A stretch of DNA of 64,000 nt from Aromatoleum tolulyticum. Lineage in GTDB: Bacteria; Pseudomonadota; Gammaproteobacteria; Burkholderiales; Rhodocyclaceae. The position numbers and the translations under genes were made by a program. Positions 26,255 to 35,712 of the stretch are shown piece after piece. Location: the NCBI RefSeq assembly GCF_900156155.1, contig NZ_FTMD01000008.1, positions 186,001 through 250,000 on the forward strand. The letters run 5' to 3'. Below the pieces are notes generated by a model. The model had not been told where the DNA came from. It saw nothing but the letters and a program-made list of their open reading frames with translations, and searched no databases. The stretch's first letter is position 1; each line of letters begins with the position of its first letter.

Positions 26255-28249
26255 TCAGGCGTCGCTGTCGAGGAAGCTGCGCAGGCGCTCCGAGCGGCTC
26301 GGGTGGCGCAGCTTGCGCAGGGCCTTGGCTTCGATCTGGCGGATGCGCTCGCGGGTGACGTCGAATTGCTTGCCGACTTCCTCGAGGGTATGGTCGGTAT
26401 TCATTTCGATGCCGAAGCGCATGCGCAGCACCTTCGCTTCGCGTGCCGTAAGGGAATCGAGCACTTCGCTGGTGGCGTCGCGCAGGCTGGAGTACATCGC
26501 CGCGTCGGCCGGGGCCAGCGTCGCCTGGTCCTCGATGAAGTCGCCCAGATGCGAGTCGTCGTCGTCACCGATCGGCGTCTCCATCGAGATCGGCTCCTTG
26601 GAGATCTTCATGATCTTGCGGATCTTCTCCTCGGGCATCTCCATCTTCTCGGCGAGCGTCGCGGGATCCGGCTCCTGACCCGTTTCCTGCAGGATCTGCC
26701 GGCTGATGCGGTTCATCTTGTTGATCGTCTCGATCATGTGAACCGGGATGCGGATCGTGCGTGCCTGGTCGGCGATCGAGCGGGTGATGGCCTGGCGGAT
26801 CCACCACGTCGCGTAGGTCGAGAACTTGTAGCCGCGGCGGTATTCGAATTTGTCCACCGCCTTCATCAGGCCGATGTTGCCTTCCTGGATCAGGTCGAGG
26901 AACTGCAGGCCGCGGTTCGTGTATTTCTTCGCGATGGAAATCACGAGACGCAGGTTTGCCTCGGTCATCTCGCGCTTGGCGCGGCGCATCTTGGCCTCGC
27001 CGGTCGACATCTGGCGGTTGATGTCCTTCAGTTCCTTGAGCGGGATACCGATGCGGGTCTGCAGGTCGATGAGCTTCTGCTGCTCCTCGAGCACTGCGGG
27101 ATGCACGCGCATCAGGCCCTCGGCGTAGTTCTTGCCGACGCCGATCTCGTCCTTGAGCCAGTCGAGGTCCACTTCCTTGCCCGGGAAGACCTTGATGAAA
27201 TGCTGGCGTGGCATGCCCGCGCGGTCGACGCACAGCTGCAGGATCTGGCGCTCGTGGCCGCGCACCTGCTCGACCATGTGGCGCACGGAGTCGCACAGGC
27301 GTTCGATCGACTTGGCGGTGAAGCGGATGTTGAGGAGTTCGTCCGAGATCTGCTGCTGCAGGGACAGGTAATCCGCGTCCTGCGAGCCGCGGTCGGCGAG
27401 GGCGGCCATCTTGCGCTCGTTCAGCGCGCGGATGACCGCGAAGCGCGCGAGGGCTTCGTTCTTCAGTTGCAGGAGCGTCGCGGCGTTGGCGGCGGCTTCC
27501 TTTTCCTCGGAGCTTTCGTCGTCGTCGTCGCCGACGTCTTCGGCGCTCTCCTCGTCCTCGGCATCCTCGTCGCCCTCTTCGCCTTCCGACATGGCTGCTT
27601 CCTCTTCCGCGGAAGCAGCGTTCGGGTCGATCAGGCCATCGACGAGTTCGTCGATGCGCATTTCATCCTGTGCGACCTTGTCGGTGAGCCCGAGCATTTC
27701 GACGATAGTGGTCGGGCATGCGGAGATCGCCTGGACCATGTGGCGCAGGCCGTCTTCGATGCGCTTGGCGATCTCGATTTCGCCTTCACGGGTAAGCAGC
27801 TCGACGGTGCCCATTTCGCGCATGTACATGCGCACCGGGTCGGTGGTGCGCCCGAATTCGGAGTCGACCGACGACAGCGCCTGTTCCGCTTCTTCCTCGG
27901 CGACATCCTCGTCCACCGTGCTGGGCACGGCGTCGGACATCAGCAGGTCTTCGGCGGCCGGGGCCGCGTCGAACACCCGGATGCCCATGTTGTTGAAGGT
28001 CGCGATGATGCCTTCGATCTGCTCGGCGTCGGCGACGTCGTCGGGAAGGTGGTCGCTGATCTCCGCGTACGTGAGATAGCCGCGCTCCTTGCCGAGCGTG
28101 ATCAGGGTCTTGAGGCGGGTCCTGCGGATTTCGGCGTCGATGGGCCCGAGTTCCGGCCCTTCGGCGATCAGAACGGCCTTGTCCTTGGCCTTGGAGGCAC
28201 GTCCTTTGGGGCTATCCTTGCGCGAATCCTTGGTTTTTTCGCGGGCCAT
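26255..28249 (-). CDS. rpoD: RNA polymerase primary sigma factor RpoD (sigma-70)
   Basis: 664 residues from ATG 28249, which has AAGGAG five bases upstream; the open frame further up is not conserved. Region 1.1 is at the N-terminus, followed by an acidic non-conserved insert (about 215-250, rich in Glu/Asp), region 2 ([38 protein letters not shown]), region 3 and region 4 with the -35-binding helix-turn-helix ([20 protein letters not shown]). It directs transcription of most growth genes. It is the last gene of the rpsU-yqeY-dnaG-rpoD macromolecular synthesis operon, and also has its own likely -10 inside the dnaG end. Confidence 0.98.
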   Translation of the reverse strand: MAREKTKDSRKDSPKGRASKAKDKAVLIAEGPELGPIDAEIRRTRLKTLITLGKERGYLTYAEISDHLPDDVADAEQIEGIIATFNNMGIRVFDAAPAAEDLLMSDAVPSTVDEDVAEEEAEQALSSVDSEFGRTTDPVRMYMREMGTVELLTREGEIEIAKRIEDGLRHMVQAISACPTTIVEMLGLTDKVAQDEMRIDELVDGLIDPNAASAEEEAAMSEGEEGDEDAEDEESAEDVGDDDDESSEEKEAAANAATLLQLKNEALARFAVIRALNERKMAALADRGSQDADYLSLQQQISDELLNIRFTAKSIERLCDSVRHMVEQVRGHERQILQLCVDRAGMPRQHFIKVFPGKEVDLDWLKDEIGVGKNYAEGLMRVHPAVLEEQQKLIDLQTRIGIPLKELKDINRQMSTGEAKMRRAKREMTEANLRLVISIAKKYTNRGLQFLDLIQEGNIGLMKAVDKFEYRRGYKFSTYATWWIRQAITRSIADQARTIRIPVHMIETINKMNRISRQILQETGQEPDPATLAEKMEMPEEKIRKIMKISKEPISMETPIGDDDDSHLGDFIEDQATLAPADAAMYSSLRDATSEVLDSLTAREAKVLRMRFGIEMNTDHTLEEVGKQFDVTRERIRQIEAKALRKLRHPSRSERLRSFLDSDA

Positions 28250-28292
28250 GGCACTCCTTGAATCGGGCGAAATATGAATTGGGTAACCTGCA

Positions 28293-28298
28293 ATTATA
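28293..28298 (-). promoter_or_regulatory. likely -10 element of an rpoD-proximal promoter
   Basis: On the minus strand TATAAT sits directly after the dnaG stop codon, 44 bases before the rpoD ATG. No convincing -35 is seen at 17 bases. An internal rpoD promoter near dnaG is known from the E. coli operon; its presence here is inferred. Confidence 0.45.
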
Positions 28299-30125
28299 CT
28301 AAACGTCCAGCTGTTTGCGGGCGTTGACAAGACTCATTTTTTCGAGCAGCAGTTCAGCGAGCCGATGTCGGTCCATCGCGGAAAGCCCCGCTTCACGCTC
28401 CTGCGCCGTCAGGGCGGCAATCTCGCGGGCGATCGCATTGGCGTGGAGCTTGTTCAGGGTGTCCGCGAAGAGCATTTCGACGACGTCTTCGTCAAATTCC
28501 GCGTCGACCAGTTCCGCAGCCACGCGCGCCAGCGTCTCGGCGTGGGGCGTGTCGCGGAACTGTTCGACCAGCGCGCCCAGTCCGGCGTTCATTGCCAGGT
28601 CGCCGGTGCTCGACAAGTCGATGATCGCAACCAGCGCGCGGCCTTCGGCGGTATGGACGGGGATGAGGTCGACCGGCAGCCGTGCGGCCCACGCGGGATG
28701 CTGCAGGACAAGACGCAAGAGGGTGTTTGCTTCCGAGGGGGGGCGTCTGCGCTGGCGGTTCGGGGGCGGGGCGGAGAAATCCTGGGTGTTGCGGTCGCGC
28801 CGGCCGTCGAATGCGCCCTCGCGCGACTGACGCGAGGTGGCTTGCGGTTTGAGGCCGAAGGCGGTTTCGACTTCACCCTGGCTGAATCCGGAGGCGTCTG
28901 CGATCGCCTTGATGATCTGCAGGCGCAGCATCGGCGCCGCGATGCGGGTGACGAGAGGCTTTGCGTCATGCACGAGCCTGGCGCGGCCTTCTGCGGTGTC
29001 GAGCGCGCATTCTGCGCGCAGTTCGTTGAGCAGAAACGCCGTCAGCGGTGTGGCGTCGTTAGCGGCCTGATTGAACGCTTCGGCGCCGTACTCGCGAACG
29101 AAGGAGTCCGGGTCGTGCCGTTCGGGCAGGAACAGGAAGGCCAGCGTAACGTCGTCGCGCAGCGCCTCGAGCGCGGACTCGAGCGCGCGCCGCGCCGCCT
29201 TGCGTCCCGCGTTGTCGCCATCGAAGCAGAAGACGATGCGCTGCGACTGGCGCAGCAGCGTGTTGATGTGATGCGGGGTGGTCGCGGTTCCGAGGGTTGC
29301 GACGGCATTGGCGACGCCGAATTGCGCAAGAGCGACGACATCCATGTAGCCCTCGACGACAATCGAGTAGCCGGCGTCGCGGATCGCCTTCTGCGCCTGC
29401 GGAAGGCCGTACAGCTCGCGTCCCTTCTCGAACAGCGGCGTTTCGGGGGAGTTGAGGTATTTGGGTTCGCCTGCGTCGAGGACTCTGCCGCCGAACGCGA
29501 TGATGCGCCCGCGGCGGTCCTGGATCGGGAACATGATGCGGTTGCGGAAGCGGTCGTAGCGGCGGCCGGCGTCGTTTTCGATCACTAGGCCGGCATCGAG
29601 CAGGGTCTTGGCGTCGTAGTTCGGAAAGGTGCCGCGCAGCGCTTGCCAGTCTTCGGGTGCGAAGCCGATGCCGAAGCGGGCGGCGATCTCCCCCGACACG
29701 CCGCGTCGTTTGAGGTAGTCGATCGCAACAGGCGCCGTCTTGAGTTGTTCGCGATAGAAGCGCGCGGCGGCGGTCATGGCCTCGACCAGTCCCTCGTGAG
29801 CGGACGGCGCTTCGGGCCGGAAGCCGGGGCGGGTTTCCTGTGGAACCTGCAAGCCTGCGTGGGATGCGAGTTCCTTGACTGCCTCCACGAAAGAGAGCCC
29901 GCTGTATTCCATCAGGAAGCCGACAGCGCTGCCGTGCGCGCCGCAGCCGAAGCAGTGGTAGAACTGCTTGCTCGGGCTGACGGAGAACGATGCGGACTTT
30001 TCCCCGTGGAAGGGGCAGCAGGCGAAGTAGTTCGCGCCACTCTTCTTGAGGGTGAGGTGGCGTTCGATGACGTCGACGATGTCGACGCGCGCGAGCAGGT
30101 CCTGGATGAACGACTGCGGGATCAT
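28299..30125 (-). CDS. dnaG: DNA primase DnaG
   Basis: 608 residues from ATG 30125. It makes RNA primers for the lagging strand. The N-terminal zinc ribbon is clear ([11 protein letters not shown], then CFGCGAHG), followed by the primase core and a Toprim domain ([35 protein letters not shown]). The C-terminal helicase-binding domain follows a Ser/Arg/Pro-rich linker around 430-470. Gene order rpsU-yqeY-dnaG-rpoD places primer synthesis, translation and transcription initiation in one unit. Confidence 0.98.
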   Translation of the reverse strand: MIPQSFIQDLLARVDIVDVIERHLTLKKSGANYFACCPFHGEKSASFSVSPSKQFYHCFGCGAHGSAVGFLMEYSGLSFVEAVKELASHAGLQVPQETRPGFRPEAPSAHEGLVEAMTAAARFYREQLKTAPVAIDYLKRRGVSGEIAARFGIGFAPEDWQALRGTFPNYDAKTLLDAGLVIENDAGRRYDRFRNRIMFPIQDRRGRIIAFGGRVLDAGEPKYLNSPETPLFEKGRELYGLPQAQKAIRDAGYSIVVEGYMDVVALAQFGVANAVATLGTATTPHHINTLLRQSQRIVFCFDGDNAGRKAARRALESALEALRDDVTLAFLFLPERHDPDSFVREYGAEAFNQAANDATPLTAFLLNELRAECALDTAEGRARLVHDAKPLVTRIAAPMLRLQIIKAIADASGFSQGEVETAFGLKPQATSRQSREGAFDGRRDRNTQDFSAPPPNRQRRRPPSEANTLLRLVLQHPAWAARLPVDLIPVHTAEGRALVAIIDLSSTGDLAMNAGLGALVEQFRDTPHAETLARVAAELVDAEFDEDVVEMLFADTLNKLHANAIAREIAALTAQEREAGLSAMDRHRLAELLLEKMSLVNARKQLDV

Positions 30126-30162
30126 GGTTGCCGCCGCCCGCGCTCGGGCGGGCGGTAGGCGC

Positions 30163-30609
30163 TCAGGTCGAAAGTCTGGCGCGCACCCTGCGCGAGGCTT
30201 CGGCCATGTCCGCACGTCCGGCAAGGCGCGCCTTGAGCTGCGGCATCACGCGGCCGAGGTCGGCGATGCTCGTCGCTCCGGCATCGGCGATGGCGGCGGC
30301 GATCTCGGCGTCGAGTTCGGCGTCCGACAGCTGGGCGGGCAGGTAGGCCGACAGCACCTCGATCTCGAAGCGCTCGTTGGCAGCGAGGTCGGGGCGGTTT
30401 GCGGCGTCGTACTGGCTCGCCGAGTCGCGGCGCTGTTTGACGAGCTTCTCGACCGTGCTCAGGATGCCGGCGTCGTCGAGCTGGATCCGGTCATCGATCT
30501 CGCGCTGCTTGATTGCGGCGATGAGCAGGCGCACGGCAGAGAGGCGTGCGCTATCCTTGGCGCGCAAGGCGGCCTTCATGTCGTCCTGGATGCGTTGCAT
30601 GAGAGACAT
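30163..30609 (-). CDS. yqeY: GatB/YqeY domain protein
   Basis: 148 residues from ATG 30609. All-helical YqeY domain related to the C-terminal tRNA-binding domain of GatB: LMQRIQDDMKAALRAKD at the start, then RLSAVRLLIAAIKQREID, ERFEIEVLSAYLPAQLSDAE and GRVMPQLKARLAGRADM. Its precise cell role is uncertain; a role with tRNA or amidotransferase is presumed. It sits between rpsU and dnaG, as is common in betaproteobacteria. Confidence 0.95.
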   Translation of the reverse strand: MSLMQRIQDDMKAALRAKDSARLSAVRLLIAAIKQREIDDRIQLDDAGILSTVEKLVKQRRDSASQYDAANRPDLAANERFEIEVLSAYLPAQLSDAELDAEIAAAIADAGATSIADLGRVMPQLKARLAGRADMAEASRRVRARLST

Positions 30610-30632
30610 GGGCAATGCTCCGAATGGAAATA

Positions 30633-30678
30633 CAAAAGCCACGCCGGGCGCAAGTCGAATGACTTGCGCCCGGCGTGG
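30633..30678 (-). terminator. strong hairpin terminator/attenuator between rpsU and yqeY-dnaG
   Basis: An 18-base-pair perfect stem (30639-30656 with 30661-30678) and a four-base loop; on the minus strand it is followed by CTTTTGT. It lies just downstream of rpsU. In E. coli a terminator at the same place lowers dnaG and rpoD expression relative to rpsU, and the same logic is likely here. Confidence 0.88.
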
Positions 30679-30705
30679 GTGACCGGTTGCTGGATCCGGA
30701 AGGGA

Positions 30706-30918
30706 TCAGTACAGCTTCGGCGGCAGGGTCTGACTGCGCAGGCGCTTGTGGTTGCGCTTGACCGCGGCGGCCGACTTGCGCTTACGCTCCGCGGTGGGCT
30801 TTTCGTAGAACTCGCGGGCGCGCAGCTCAGTCAGCAAACCGGTTTTTTCGATGGTGCGCTTGAAGCGGCGAATGGCGACTTCGAACGGCTCGTTCTCCTT
30901 GACGCGGATACCCGGCAT
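30706..30918 (-). CDS. rpsU: 30S ribosomal protein S21
   Basis: 70 residues from ATG 30918; the ORF can be extended upstream but S21 starts at [15 protein letters not shown]. Typical of S21: short, very basic, with [27 protein letters not shown] and a basic tail. S21 helps 30S subunits bind mRNA leaders. It is the first gene of the operon, followed by a strong terminator so that it is made in excess over dnaG and rpoD. Confidence 0.98.
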
Positions 30919-30957
30919 TGCGAACTTCCTTGTGTGTCTGGTAGGCGGAAAACGCGG

Positions 30958-30986
30958 ATTATATCCGTTCGATTCCGACAAGCCAA
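30958..30986 (-). promoter_or_regulatory. sigma-70 promoter of the rpsU operon
   Basis: On the minus strand TTGGCT (30981-30986) and a consensus TATAAT (30958-30963) are separated by exactly 17 bases, 40 bases upstream of the rpsU ATG. A good match to the housekeeping sigma consensus. Confidence 0.8.
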
Positions 30987-30994
30987 GTACAAAC

Positions 30995-31024
30995 TTAGCT
31001 TTCCGATTGCCGGCCCGTTAGAAT
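30995..31024 (+). promoter_or_regulatory. probable tsaD promoter
   Basis: TTAGCT (30995-31000) and TAGAAT (31019-31024) are separated by 18 bases, 39 bases before the tsaD ATG. It diverges from the rpsU promoter, with the two -35 boxes only nine bases apart. Confidence 0.5.
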
Positions 31025-31063
31025 GGCGCTCTGTCCCATCGGCGAGGCTGCTGGCTGCAAATC

Positions 31064-32092
31064 ATGAGAGTTCTGGGAATCGAAAGCTCCTGCGATGAAA
31101 CGGGGGTGGCCGTGTTCGACGTCGAGGCAGGATTGCTCGGGCATTGCGTGCATTCGCAGATCGATCTGCATGCGACCTATGGTGGTGTCGTTCCGGAGCT
31201 GGCTTCGCGCGACCATATCCGCCGCCTTCCGGCCCTCGTGCGACAGGTGCTTGCCGAGTCCGGCTGCAGCCTCGCGCAGATCGATGCGATCGCCTACACG
31301 GCTGGGCCGGGTCTCGCGGGGGCGCTGCTGGTCGGGGCGAGCTATGCGGAGGCGCTCGGGATGTCGCTGGGTGTGCCGGTGTTGCCCGTGCATCACCTCG
31401 AGGGACATCTGCTTTCTCCGCTGCTGTCAGCGGATCCGCCGGAATTTCCGTTCGTGGCGCTGCTGGTTTCCGGCGGACATACCCAACTCATGCAGGTGAC
31501 GGGTGTGGGGGAATACGTGCTGCTGGGTGAGTCGCTCGACGATGCAGCGGGCGAAGCATTCGACAAGACGGCCAAACTGATCGGCCTGGGATACCCTGGC
31601 GGCCCGCAGTTGGCGCGGCTGGCGGAGCGCGGGCACCCGGGCCGGTTCCGTCTTCCGCGGCCGATGCTCAAGTCGGGCGATCTTGATTTCAGCTTCAGCG
31701 GTTTGAAAACCGCGGTGTTGAACGTCGTGTCCGGCCCTGAGTGGAAGCCTGAGGACGCCGCGGATCTGGCAGCCGACTTTCAGGATGCGGCGGTAGACGT
31801 GCTGTGCGCAAAGGCGCTGAAGGCTCTGGAATTGACCGGCCTGTCGCGACTGGTGGTGGCCGGCGGCGTCGGCGCCAACCGGCAGTTGCGCCAGCGCCTC
31901 GATGTGGCGACGCGGCGCAAGGGTTGGCGGGTGTATTACCCGGAGCCGGAGCTGTGCACCGACAACGGAGCGATGATCGCATTTGCCGGTGCGCGCCGGC
32001 TGGCGGCCGGCGAGGTGCCCGGCATGGCTTGTGCGGTCAAGGTTCATCCGCGCTGGCCTCTGGCGGCGCTGCGTGCTCCCGGGGCGGCCTGA
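31064..32092 (+). CDS. tsaD: tRNA N6-adenosine threonylcarbamoyltransferase TsaD
   Basis: 342 residues. TsaD, with TsaB, TsaC and TsaE, makes the t6A37 modification on tRNAs reading ANN codons. The ASKHA-fold sugar kinase-like core is visible: [17 protein letters not shown] at the start, metal-binding HHLEGHL (about 112), [17 protein letters not shown] and the late [10 protein letters not shown]. Length and start are normal. It stands alone, divergent from rpsU; this tsaD-rpsU layout is common in proteobacteria. Confidence 0.98.
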   Translation: MRVLGIESSCDETGVAVFDVEAGLLGHCVHSQIDLHATYGGVVPELASRDHIRRLPALVRQVLAESGCSLAQIDAIAYTAGPGLAGALLVGASYAEALGMSLGVPVLPVHHLEGHLLSPLLSADPPEFPFVALLVSGGHTQLMQVTGVGEYVLLGESLDDAAGEAFDKTAKLIGLGYPGGPQLARLAERGHPGRFRLPRPMLKSGDLDFSFSGLKTAVLNVVSGPEWKPEDAADLAADFQDAAVDVLCAKALKALELTGLSRLVVAGGVGANRQLRQRLDVATRRKGWRVYYPEPELCTDNGAMIAFAGARRLAAGEVPGMACAVKVHPRWPLAALRAPGAA

Positions 32093-32108
32093 CGCGAACT
32101 GGCGAATG

Positions 32109-32702
32109 TCAGGCCTTGCGGCCGCCGATGCGGCCTTCGGTGCCGTCGAGCAGTTTGCGGATGTTGGTGCTGTGCCGCCAGATAAGGATTGCGGCGACGA
32201 GCGCGAGAATGCCGACCACCGGGGTCGGTCCGAGCAGGACGTAGCCGGCGATGGGGGTGGCCAGGGCGGCGCAGAGCGCAGCGGCCGACGAGTAGCGCGT
32301 TGCGAATGCGATCGCGAGCCAGGTTGCCAGCGCGGACAGTGCGACCCATCCGTTGATTCCGAGCAGTACGCCGAGTGCGGTTGCCACGCCCTTGCCGCCG
32401 TTGAAGCGCAGGAACACGCTGAAAACGTGTCCGAGGAAGGCGGCGAGGCCGGCGAGGGCGGTGTCGGTGGCGTCGAAGCCGAGACGGGATGCGCCCCAGA
32501 CTGCGAGCCATCCCTTGGCGCAGTCGCCCAGCAGGGTCAGCAGGGCTGCGGACTTGTTGCCGCTGCGCAGGACGTTGGTGGCGCCCGGGTTGCCGGAGCC
32601 GTACTTGCGCGGGTCGGCGAGACCGAAAATGCGGCTCGAAACGATGGCGAAGGGAATGGAGCCGAGCAGGTAGGCGGCCAGCAATAAAGCCAGTAGGGTC
32701 AT
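32109..32702 (-). CDS. plsY: acyl-phosphate:glycerol-3-phosphate acyltransferase PlsY
   Basis: 197 residues, about five membrane helices. It makes lysophosphatidic acid in the inner membrane from acyl-phosphate. The conserved loops are present: LLGSIPFAIV, then KYGSGNPGATNVLR, LGDCAKG and the glycine-rich FNGGKGVAT. Ribosome site AGGTGA seven bases before ATG 32702. It converges on tsaD and diverges from folB, sharing a very compact promoter region. Confidence 0.97.
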   Translation of the reverse strand: MTLLALLLAAYLLGSIPFAIVSSRIFGLADPRKYGSGNPGATNVLRSGNKSAALLTLLGDCAKGWLAVWGASRLGFDATDTALAGLAAFLGHVFSVFLRFNGGKGVATALGVLLGINGWVALSALATWLAIAFATRYSSAAALCAALATPIAGYVLLGPTPVVGILALVAAILIWRHSTNIRKLLDGTEGRIGGRKA

Positions 32703-32711
32703 TTTTTCACC

Positions 32712-32730
32712 TAGAATTGCCGCGATTCTA
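32712..32730. promoter_or_regulatory. divergent plsY/folB promoter: palindromic pair of -10 elements
   Basis: TAGAAT (32712-32717) and its complement ATTCTA (32725-32730) form an inverted repeat with seven bases between. Read on either strand this supplies a -10 element, for folB on + and plsY on -. Both predicted leaders are about 15-20 bases. The -35 boxes would overlap the start of the opposite gene. The dyad is seen; promoter function is inferred. Confidence 0.45.
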
Positions 32731-32743
32731 ATCGGGAAGCGAC

Positions 32744-33121
32744 ATGGATTTCATTTTCATCGAGGAACTGAGGGTTCAGGCCTGGGTCGGCATCTATTCG
32801 CGCGAAAAGGCCGCGCCGCAGACGCTGGAACTCAACCTCACGTTCGGGGTTCCCGATTCGGCGGCAGAGCAGGACGATATCGCCGACACGATCGACTATG
32901 CGGAAGTGATCGAGCGAATCCGCAAGGAGCTCGGCGAGCGCCACTTCAACCTGATAGAAACCCTCGGCGAATTCGTCGTGAAACTCCTGTTCGACGAATT
33001 CGGCGCTCCCTGGGTGAAGATCCGCATCGCCAAGCTGGGAGTCATGAAAGGGGTGCGGCGAGTCGGGGTATATATCCAGCGCGGCCGGGAGGGGATTTCC
33101 CTTCCCCCGGCTACGAGCTGA
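32744..33121 (+). CDS. folB: dihydroneopterin aldolase FolB
   Basis: 125 residues. FolB cleaves dihydroneopterin in folate synthesis (possibly with epimerase activity). The family pattern is clear: VQAWVGIYSREKAAPQTLELNL at the start (split by the conserved Gly-Ile), DTIDYAEVIERI, FNLIETLGEFVV and the closing KLGVMKGVRRVGVYIQR with the active-site Lys. Length is normal. It sits beside plsY on the other strand and converges on the H-NS-like gene. Confidence 0.96.
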   Translation: MDFIFIEELRVQAWVGIYSREKAAPQTLELNLTFGVPDSAAEQDDIADTIDYAEVIERIRKELGERHFNLIETLGEFVVKLLFDEFGAPWVKIRIAKLGVMKGVRRVGVYIQRGREGISLPPATS

Positions 33122-33137
33122 AAGAGGAAGCCTTGAC

Positions 33138-33156
33138 CGGGGCACCGAGTGCCCCG
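33138..33156. terminator. hairpin between convergent folB and H-NS-like gene
   Basis: An eight-base stem CGGGGCAC/GTGCCCCG with a three-base loop in the short gap between the two stops. No T-run on either side, so any terminator activity would be weak or rho-aided. Confidence 0.4.
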
Positions 33157-33163
33157 AATCGGC

Positions 33164-33529
33164 TTATTTCGCTGCGACGGCCTCGAGTTCGGCGAGCGGC
33201 TTGTTCTGGGCAAGCCAGTCGATCACCCACTGCGGCTTGCGCCCGCGGCCGCTCCAACCGATTACCGGATTTGCCGGGTTGCGGTATTTCACGGCGACAG
33301 TGGCGGTCTTCTTGACGACAGCTTTCGCCTTGCGCTTGGTCGGCGCATTCTTTTCTTCCGCGGCAGCGTTGGGCAGCAGGTCGCTCAGCGACAGGCCCTC
33401 TTCGGCAGCCATCTTCTGCATTTTCTTCAGGAGGTCGCGACGGGCGGAATCGCTGCGTCGACGGATCTCCGTTTCGACCTTGGATTGCAGGCGGCGCAAT
33501 TCGGTCAGCGACATCTTGGCCAGTTCCAT
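33164..33529 (-). CDS. H-NS family nucleoid-associated protein
   Basis: 121 residues from ATG 33529 (GGAG six bases upstream). The N-terminal coiled-coil oligomerisation region (LTELRRLQSKVETEIRRR, DLLKKMQKMA) is followed by a basic linker and a C-terminal DNA-binding domain with YRNPANPVIGWSGRGRKPQWV, the AT-tract-binding core of the H-NS/MvaT-like betaproteobacterial type. It binds and silences AT-rich or foreign DNA. It could in principle influence the T6SS accessory region; no evidence of that is in the sequence. Confidence 0.92.
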   Translation of the reverse strand: MELAKMSLTELRRLQSKVETEIRRRSDSARRDLLKKMQKMAAEEGLSLSDLLPNAAAEEKNAPTKRKAKAVVKKTATVAVKYRNPANPVIGWSGRGRKPQWVIDWLAQNKPLAELEAVAAK

Positions 33530-33703
33530 GTTTTCTCCGGTTTCAATTGTTATTGATCTGATCTCTGATCTGGACAATCGTCCTCGTCCGCGTTGCGGGC
33601 TACGGAGCGTTCGGATGATTGGCTGCGCATATTCTGCCAGCTATTCCGGGGAATTAGAATCGGAAAATGGATCGAAATCGTAATCGGAGTCGGGTGACGG
33701 CGT

Positions 33704-34192
33704 TCAAATGGATGCGCTGACCAGTTCCGGTTGCAATACGCGCATTATCTCGTGGGGGCTGACTCCGACCAGAAAGCCGCGCCGGCCGCCGTTGATATAG
33801 ACGAGCGCGAGGTCGAGAATCGTCCTTTCCATGAATATCGGCATGCGCTTGCGCAAGCCGAAGGGGGATGTGCCGCCGACGAGGTAGCCGGAGTGCCGGT
33901 TGGCGGTTTCCGGGGCGCATGGTTCGACGCGTTTTCTTCCCGTCTGGCGCGCCAGCTCCTTGGTGGAAACCTTGCGGTCGCCATGCATCAGCACGATCAG
34001 CGGAGCGGCATTTTCATCTTCCATGACCAATGTTTTGACTACCGCGTGTTCGGGAACATTGAGTTCGCGCGAGGACACTTTTGTTCCCCCGTGTGCCTCG
34101 TAATCATAGAGATGCGCTGAAAAGGCGACGGAGTGCTGCTTGAGAAAACGCGTGGCCGGCGTTTCGGGTGCGTGCGCGTCCTGTTTGCTCAT
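33704..34192 (-). CDS. ybaK: Cys-tRNA(Pro)/aminoacyl-tRNA deacylase, YbaK family
   Basis: 162 residues from ATG 34192. YbaK-type deacylases remove wrongly charged amino acids (for example Cys from tRNA-Pro). Signature segments: ATRFLKQHSVAF, YDYEAHGGTKVSSRELNVPE, VVKTLVMED, KVSTKELARQTGRK, GYLVGGTSPFGLRK and the final GRRGFLVGVSPHEIM. The length is normal. It reads toward the H-NS-like gene with no clear operon partner. Confidence 0.93.
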   Translation of the reverse strand: MSKQDAHAPETPATRFLKQHSVAFSAHLYDYEAHGGTKVSSRELNVPEHAVVKTLVMEDENAAPLIVLMHGDRKVSTKELARQTGRKRVEPCAPETANRHSGYLVGGTSPFGLRKRMPIFMERTILDLALVYINGGRRGFLVGVSPHEIMRVLQPELVSASI

Positions 34193-34244
34193 GATGATGC
34201 TCCGGATTGCGTATCGAATTTGAAAGCGTATTTGACGAAATGAT

Positions 34245-35159
34245 TCATCCACGCGGGTGATGCCGCGCATGCAGTGCTTTCAGGCGCTCGCGCGCCACGT
34301 GCGTGTAGACCTGGGTGGTCGATATGTCGGCGTGGCCCAAAAGCATCTGCACGACGCGCAAATCGGCGCCATGGTTGAGCAGGTGGGTCGCAAAGGCGTG
34401 GCGTAGCGTGTGGGGCGAGATGCTTTCGGCGGGAATGCCGGAAGTCGTCGCGTACTGTTTTATGATGCGCCAGAACATCTGGCGCGTCATGCCGCTGCCC
34501 CGCCTGCTGACGAAGACGTCGTCGCTGCTCTTTCCGGCAAGCAGCGCGGGGCGGGCATTGCGCAGATAGCGGGCGAGCCAGTCGATCGCTTCTTCGCCGA
34601 GCGGAACCAGCCGTTCCTTGCTGCCTTTCCCCATTACCCTGACGACACCGTCGGAAAGACTCGCGGAAAATATCTTGAGTCCGACGAGTTCCGAAACTCG
34701 TAACCCTGTGGCATATAGCACTTCCAGCATGCTGCGATCGCGCAGGCCGATGGGGTTGTCGACATCGGGGGCTGCGAGCAGGGAATCGACCTGGGCTTCG
34801 GTAAGGGTCTTGGGGAAGCGCTCGGTGCGCATCGGCGGATCGAGCAGCGTGGTGGGATCGTCGTCAATGCGTCCCTGCACGAGCAGGTGGCGGTAGTAGC
34901 GGCGCCAGGCTGCGAGCAGGCGTCGCTGGCTGGCAGGTCTGGACCTCAGGCTGAATTCGGCGAGGTAGGCCGCCAGGTCCGGCGCACGCGCATGCGGTAG
35001 CTGTGCGCCTCGCTCCTGAAGCCAGAATGCGAATAGGGCGAGGTCGCTGCGATACCCGGCGAGGGTGTTGCGTGACAGGCCATGTTCGAGCCACATCGCG
35101 TCGTTGAAACTGTCGAGTTCGGACCGGTTGGCGGGGTCGAGGCGGTTCTCGACGCTCAC
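34245..35159 (-). CDS. xerD: tyrosine recombinase XerD
   Basis: 304 residues. XerD with XerC resolves chromosome dimers at dif. The N-terminal SAM-like domain (LSRNTLAGYRSDLALFAFWL) is followed by the catalytic domain with the active residues in place: Arg in YATGLRVSELVGL, His/Arg in SPHTLRHAFATHLL, and Tyr in ISTTQVYTHV. The ATG at 35159 overlaps the ogt stop (ATGA). It is a core gene, not a sign of a mobile element; no partner attachment sites were found. Confidence 0.95.
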   Translation of the reverse strand: MSVENRLDPANRSELDSFNDAMWLEHGLSRNTLAGYRSDLALFAFWLQERGAQLPHARAPDLAAYLAEFSLRSRPASQRRLLAAWRRYYRHLLVQGRIDDDPTTLLDPPMRTERFPKTLTEAQVDSLLAAPDVDNPIGLRDRSMLEVLYATGLRVSELVGLKIFSASLSDGVVRVMGKGSKERLVPLGEEAIDWLARYLRNARPALLAGKSSDDVFVSRRGSGMTRQMFWRIIKQYATTSGIPAESISPHTLRHAFATHLLNHGADLRVVQMLLGHADISTTQVYTHVARERLKALHARHHPRG

Positions 35160-35653
35160 CGGCCGGCCTCGAACTGGAGCAGCCAGCGTTTGGTGTCGAG
35201 AAGGTAACCGCCGGTGGAATTGGCAAAGCCGCCGAGTCCCCCTCCCGCGGCGACCACGCGGTGACAGGGGACGACGATGGGAAAGGGGTTGGCTCCACAG
35301 GCTTGGCCGACCGCGCGCGCGGCGCTGTTCATGGTCGCGGCAATTTCACCGTAGGTGCGATGGCTGCCGCGCGGGATGGCGGCAATCGACGACCACACGC
35401 GCCGCTGGAACGGCGTGCCGCGCTCCGCGAGCGGGAGGTCGAAGGGGCGGTCGGGGTCGTCGAGCCAGGCGAGCAACTGCATTGCCGCCCGTTCGGCAAG
35501 CGGGCTGTCGGGGGCGCGGGCGAGCGTCCCCGGCGGGAGGAAGACCAGTTCGCGGATGCAGTTGTGGTCGGCGCGCACTCCCAGCCCGCCGAAGGGCAGC
35601 GTCAGGATGGCCGAGAATGTGGTCCTCGCGGAGGTGTTGCGGTCGGAATTCAT
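35156..35653 (-). CDS. ogt: methylated-DNA--protein-cysteine methyltransferase
   Basis: 165 residues. It transfers the methyl group from O6-methylguanine to its own Cys. The active-site motif IVVPCHRVV is clear, with the preceding helix-turn-helix (RTYGEIAATMNSAARAVGQA) and the closing GGYLLDTKRWLL. The N-terminal ribonuclease-like domain is short, as in Ogt rather than the longer Ada. Four-base overlap with xerD suggests coupled translation. Confidence 0.95.
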   Translation of the reverse strand: MNSDRNTSARTTFSAILTLPFGGLGVRADHNCIRELVFLPPGTLARAPDSPLAERAAMQLLAWLDDPDRPFDLPLAERGTPFQRRVWSSIAAIPRGSHRTYGEIAATMNSAARAVGQACGANPFPIVVPCHRVVAAGGGLGGFANSTGGYLLDTKRWLLQFEAGR

Positions 35654-35712
35654 CGGATTGATTGTGCAGCGCGTACTTGCAGGTGAACGTCGTACCGAAA
35701 TGACCGGCCGTA

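Noticed and set aside
33138-33156. Hairpin after folB as a full rho-independent terminator
   Set aside because: There is no T-run on either strand, so it is listed only as a weak hairpin.
34245-35159. XerD considered as the integrase of a mobile element
   Set aside because: It has the sequence and length of chromosomal XerD, is coupled to ogt, and has no element structure around it.
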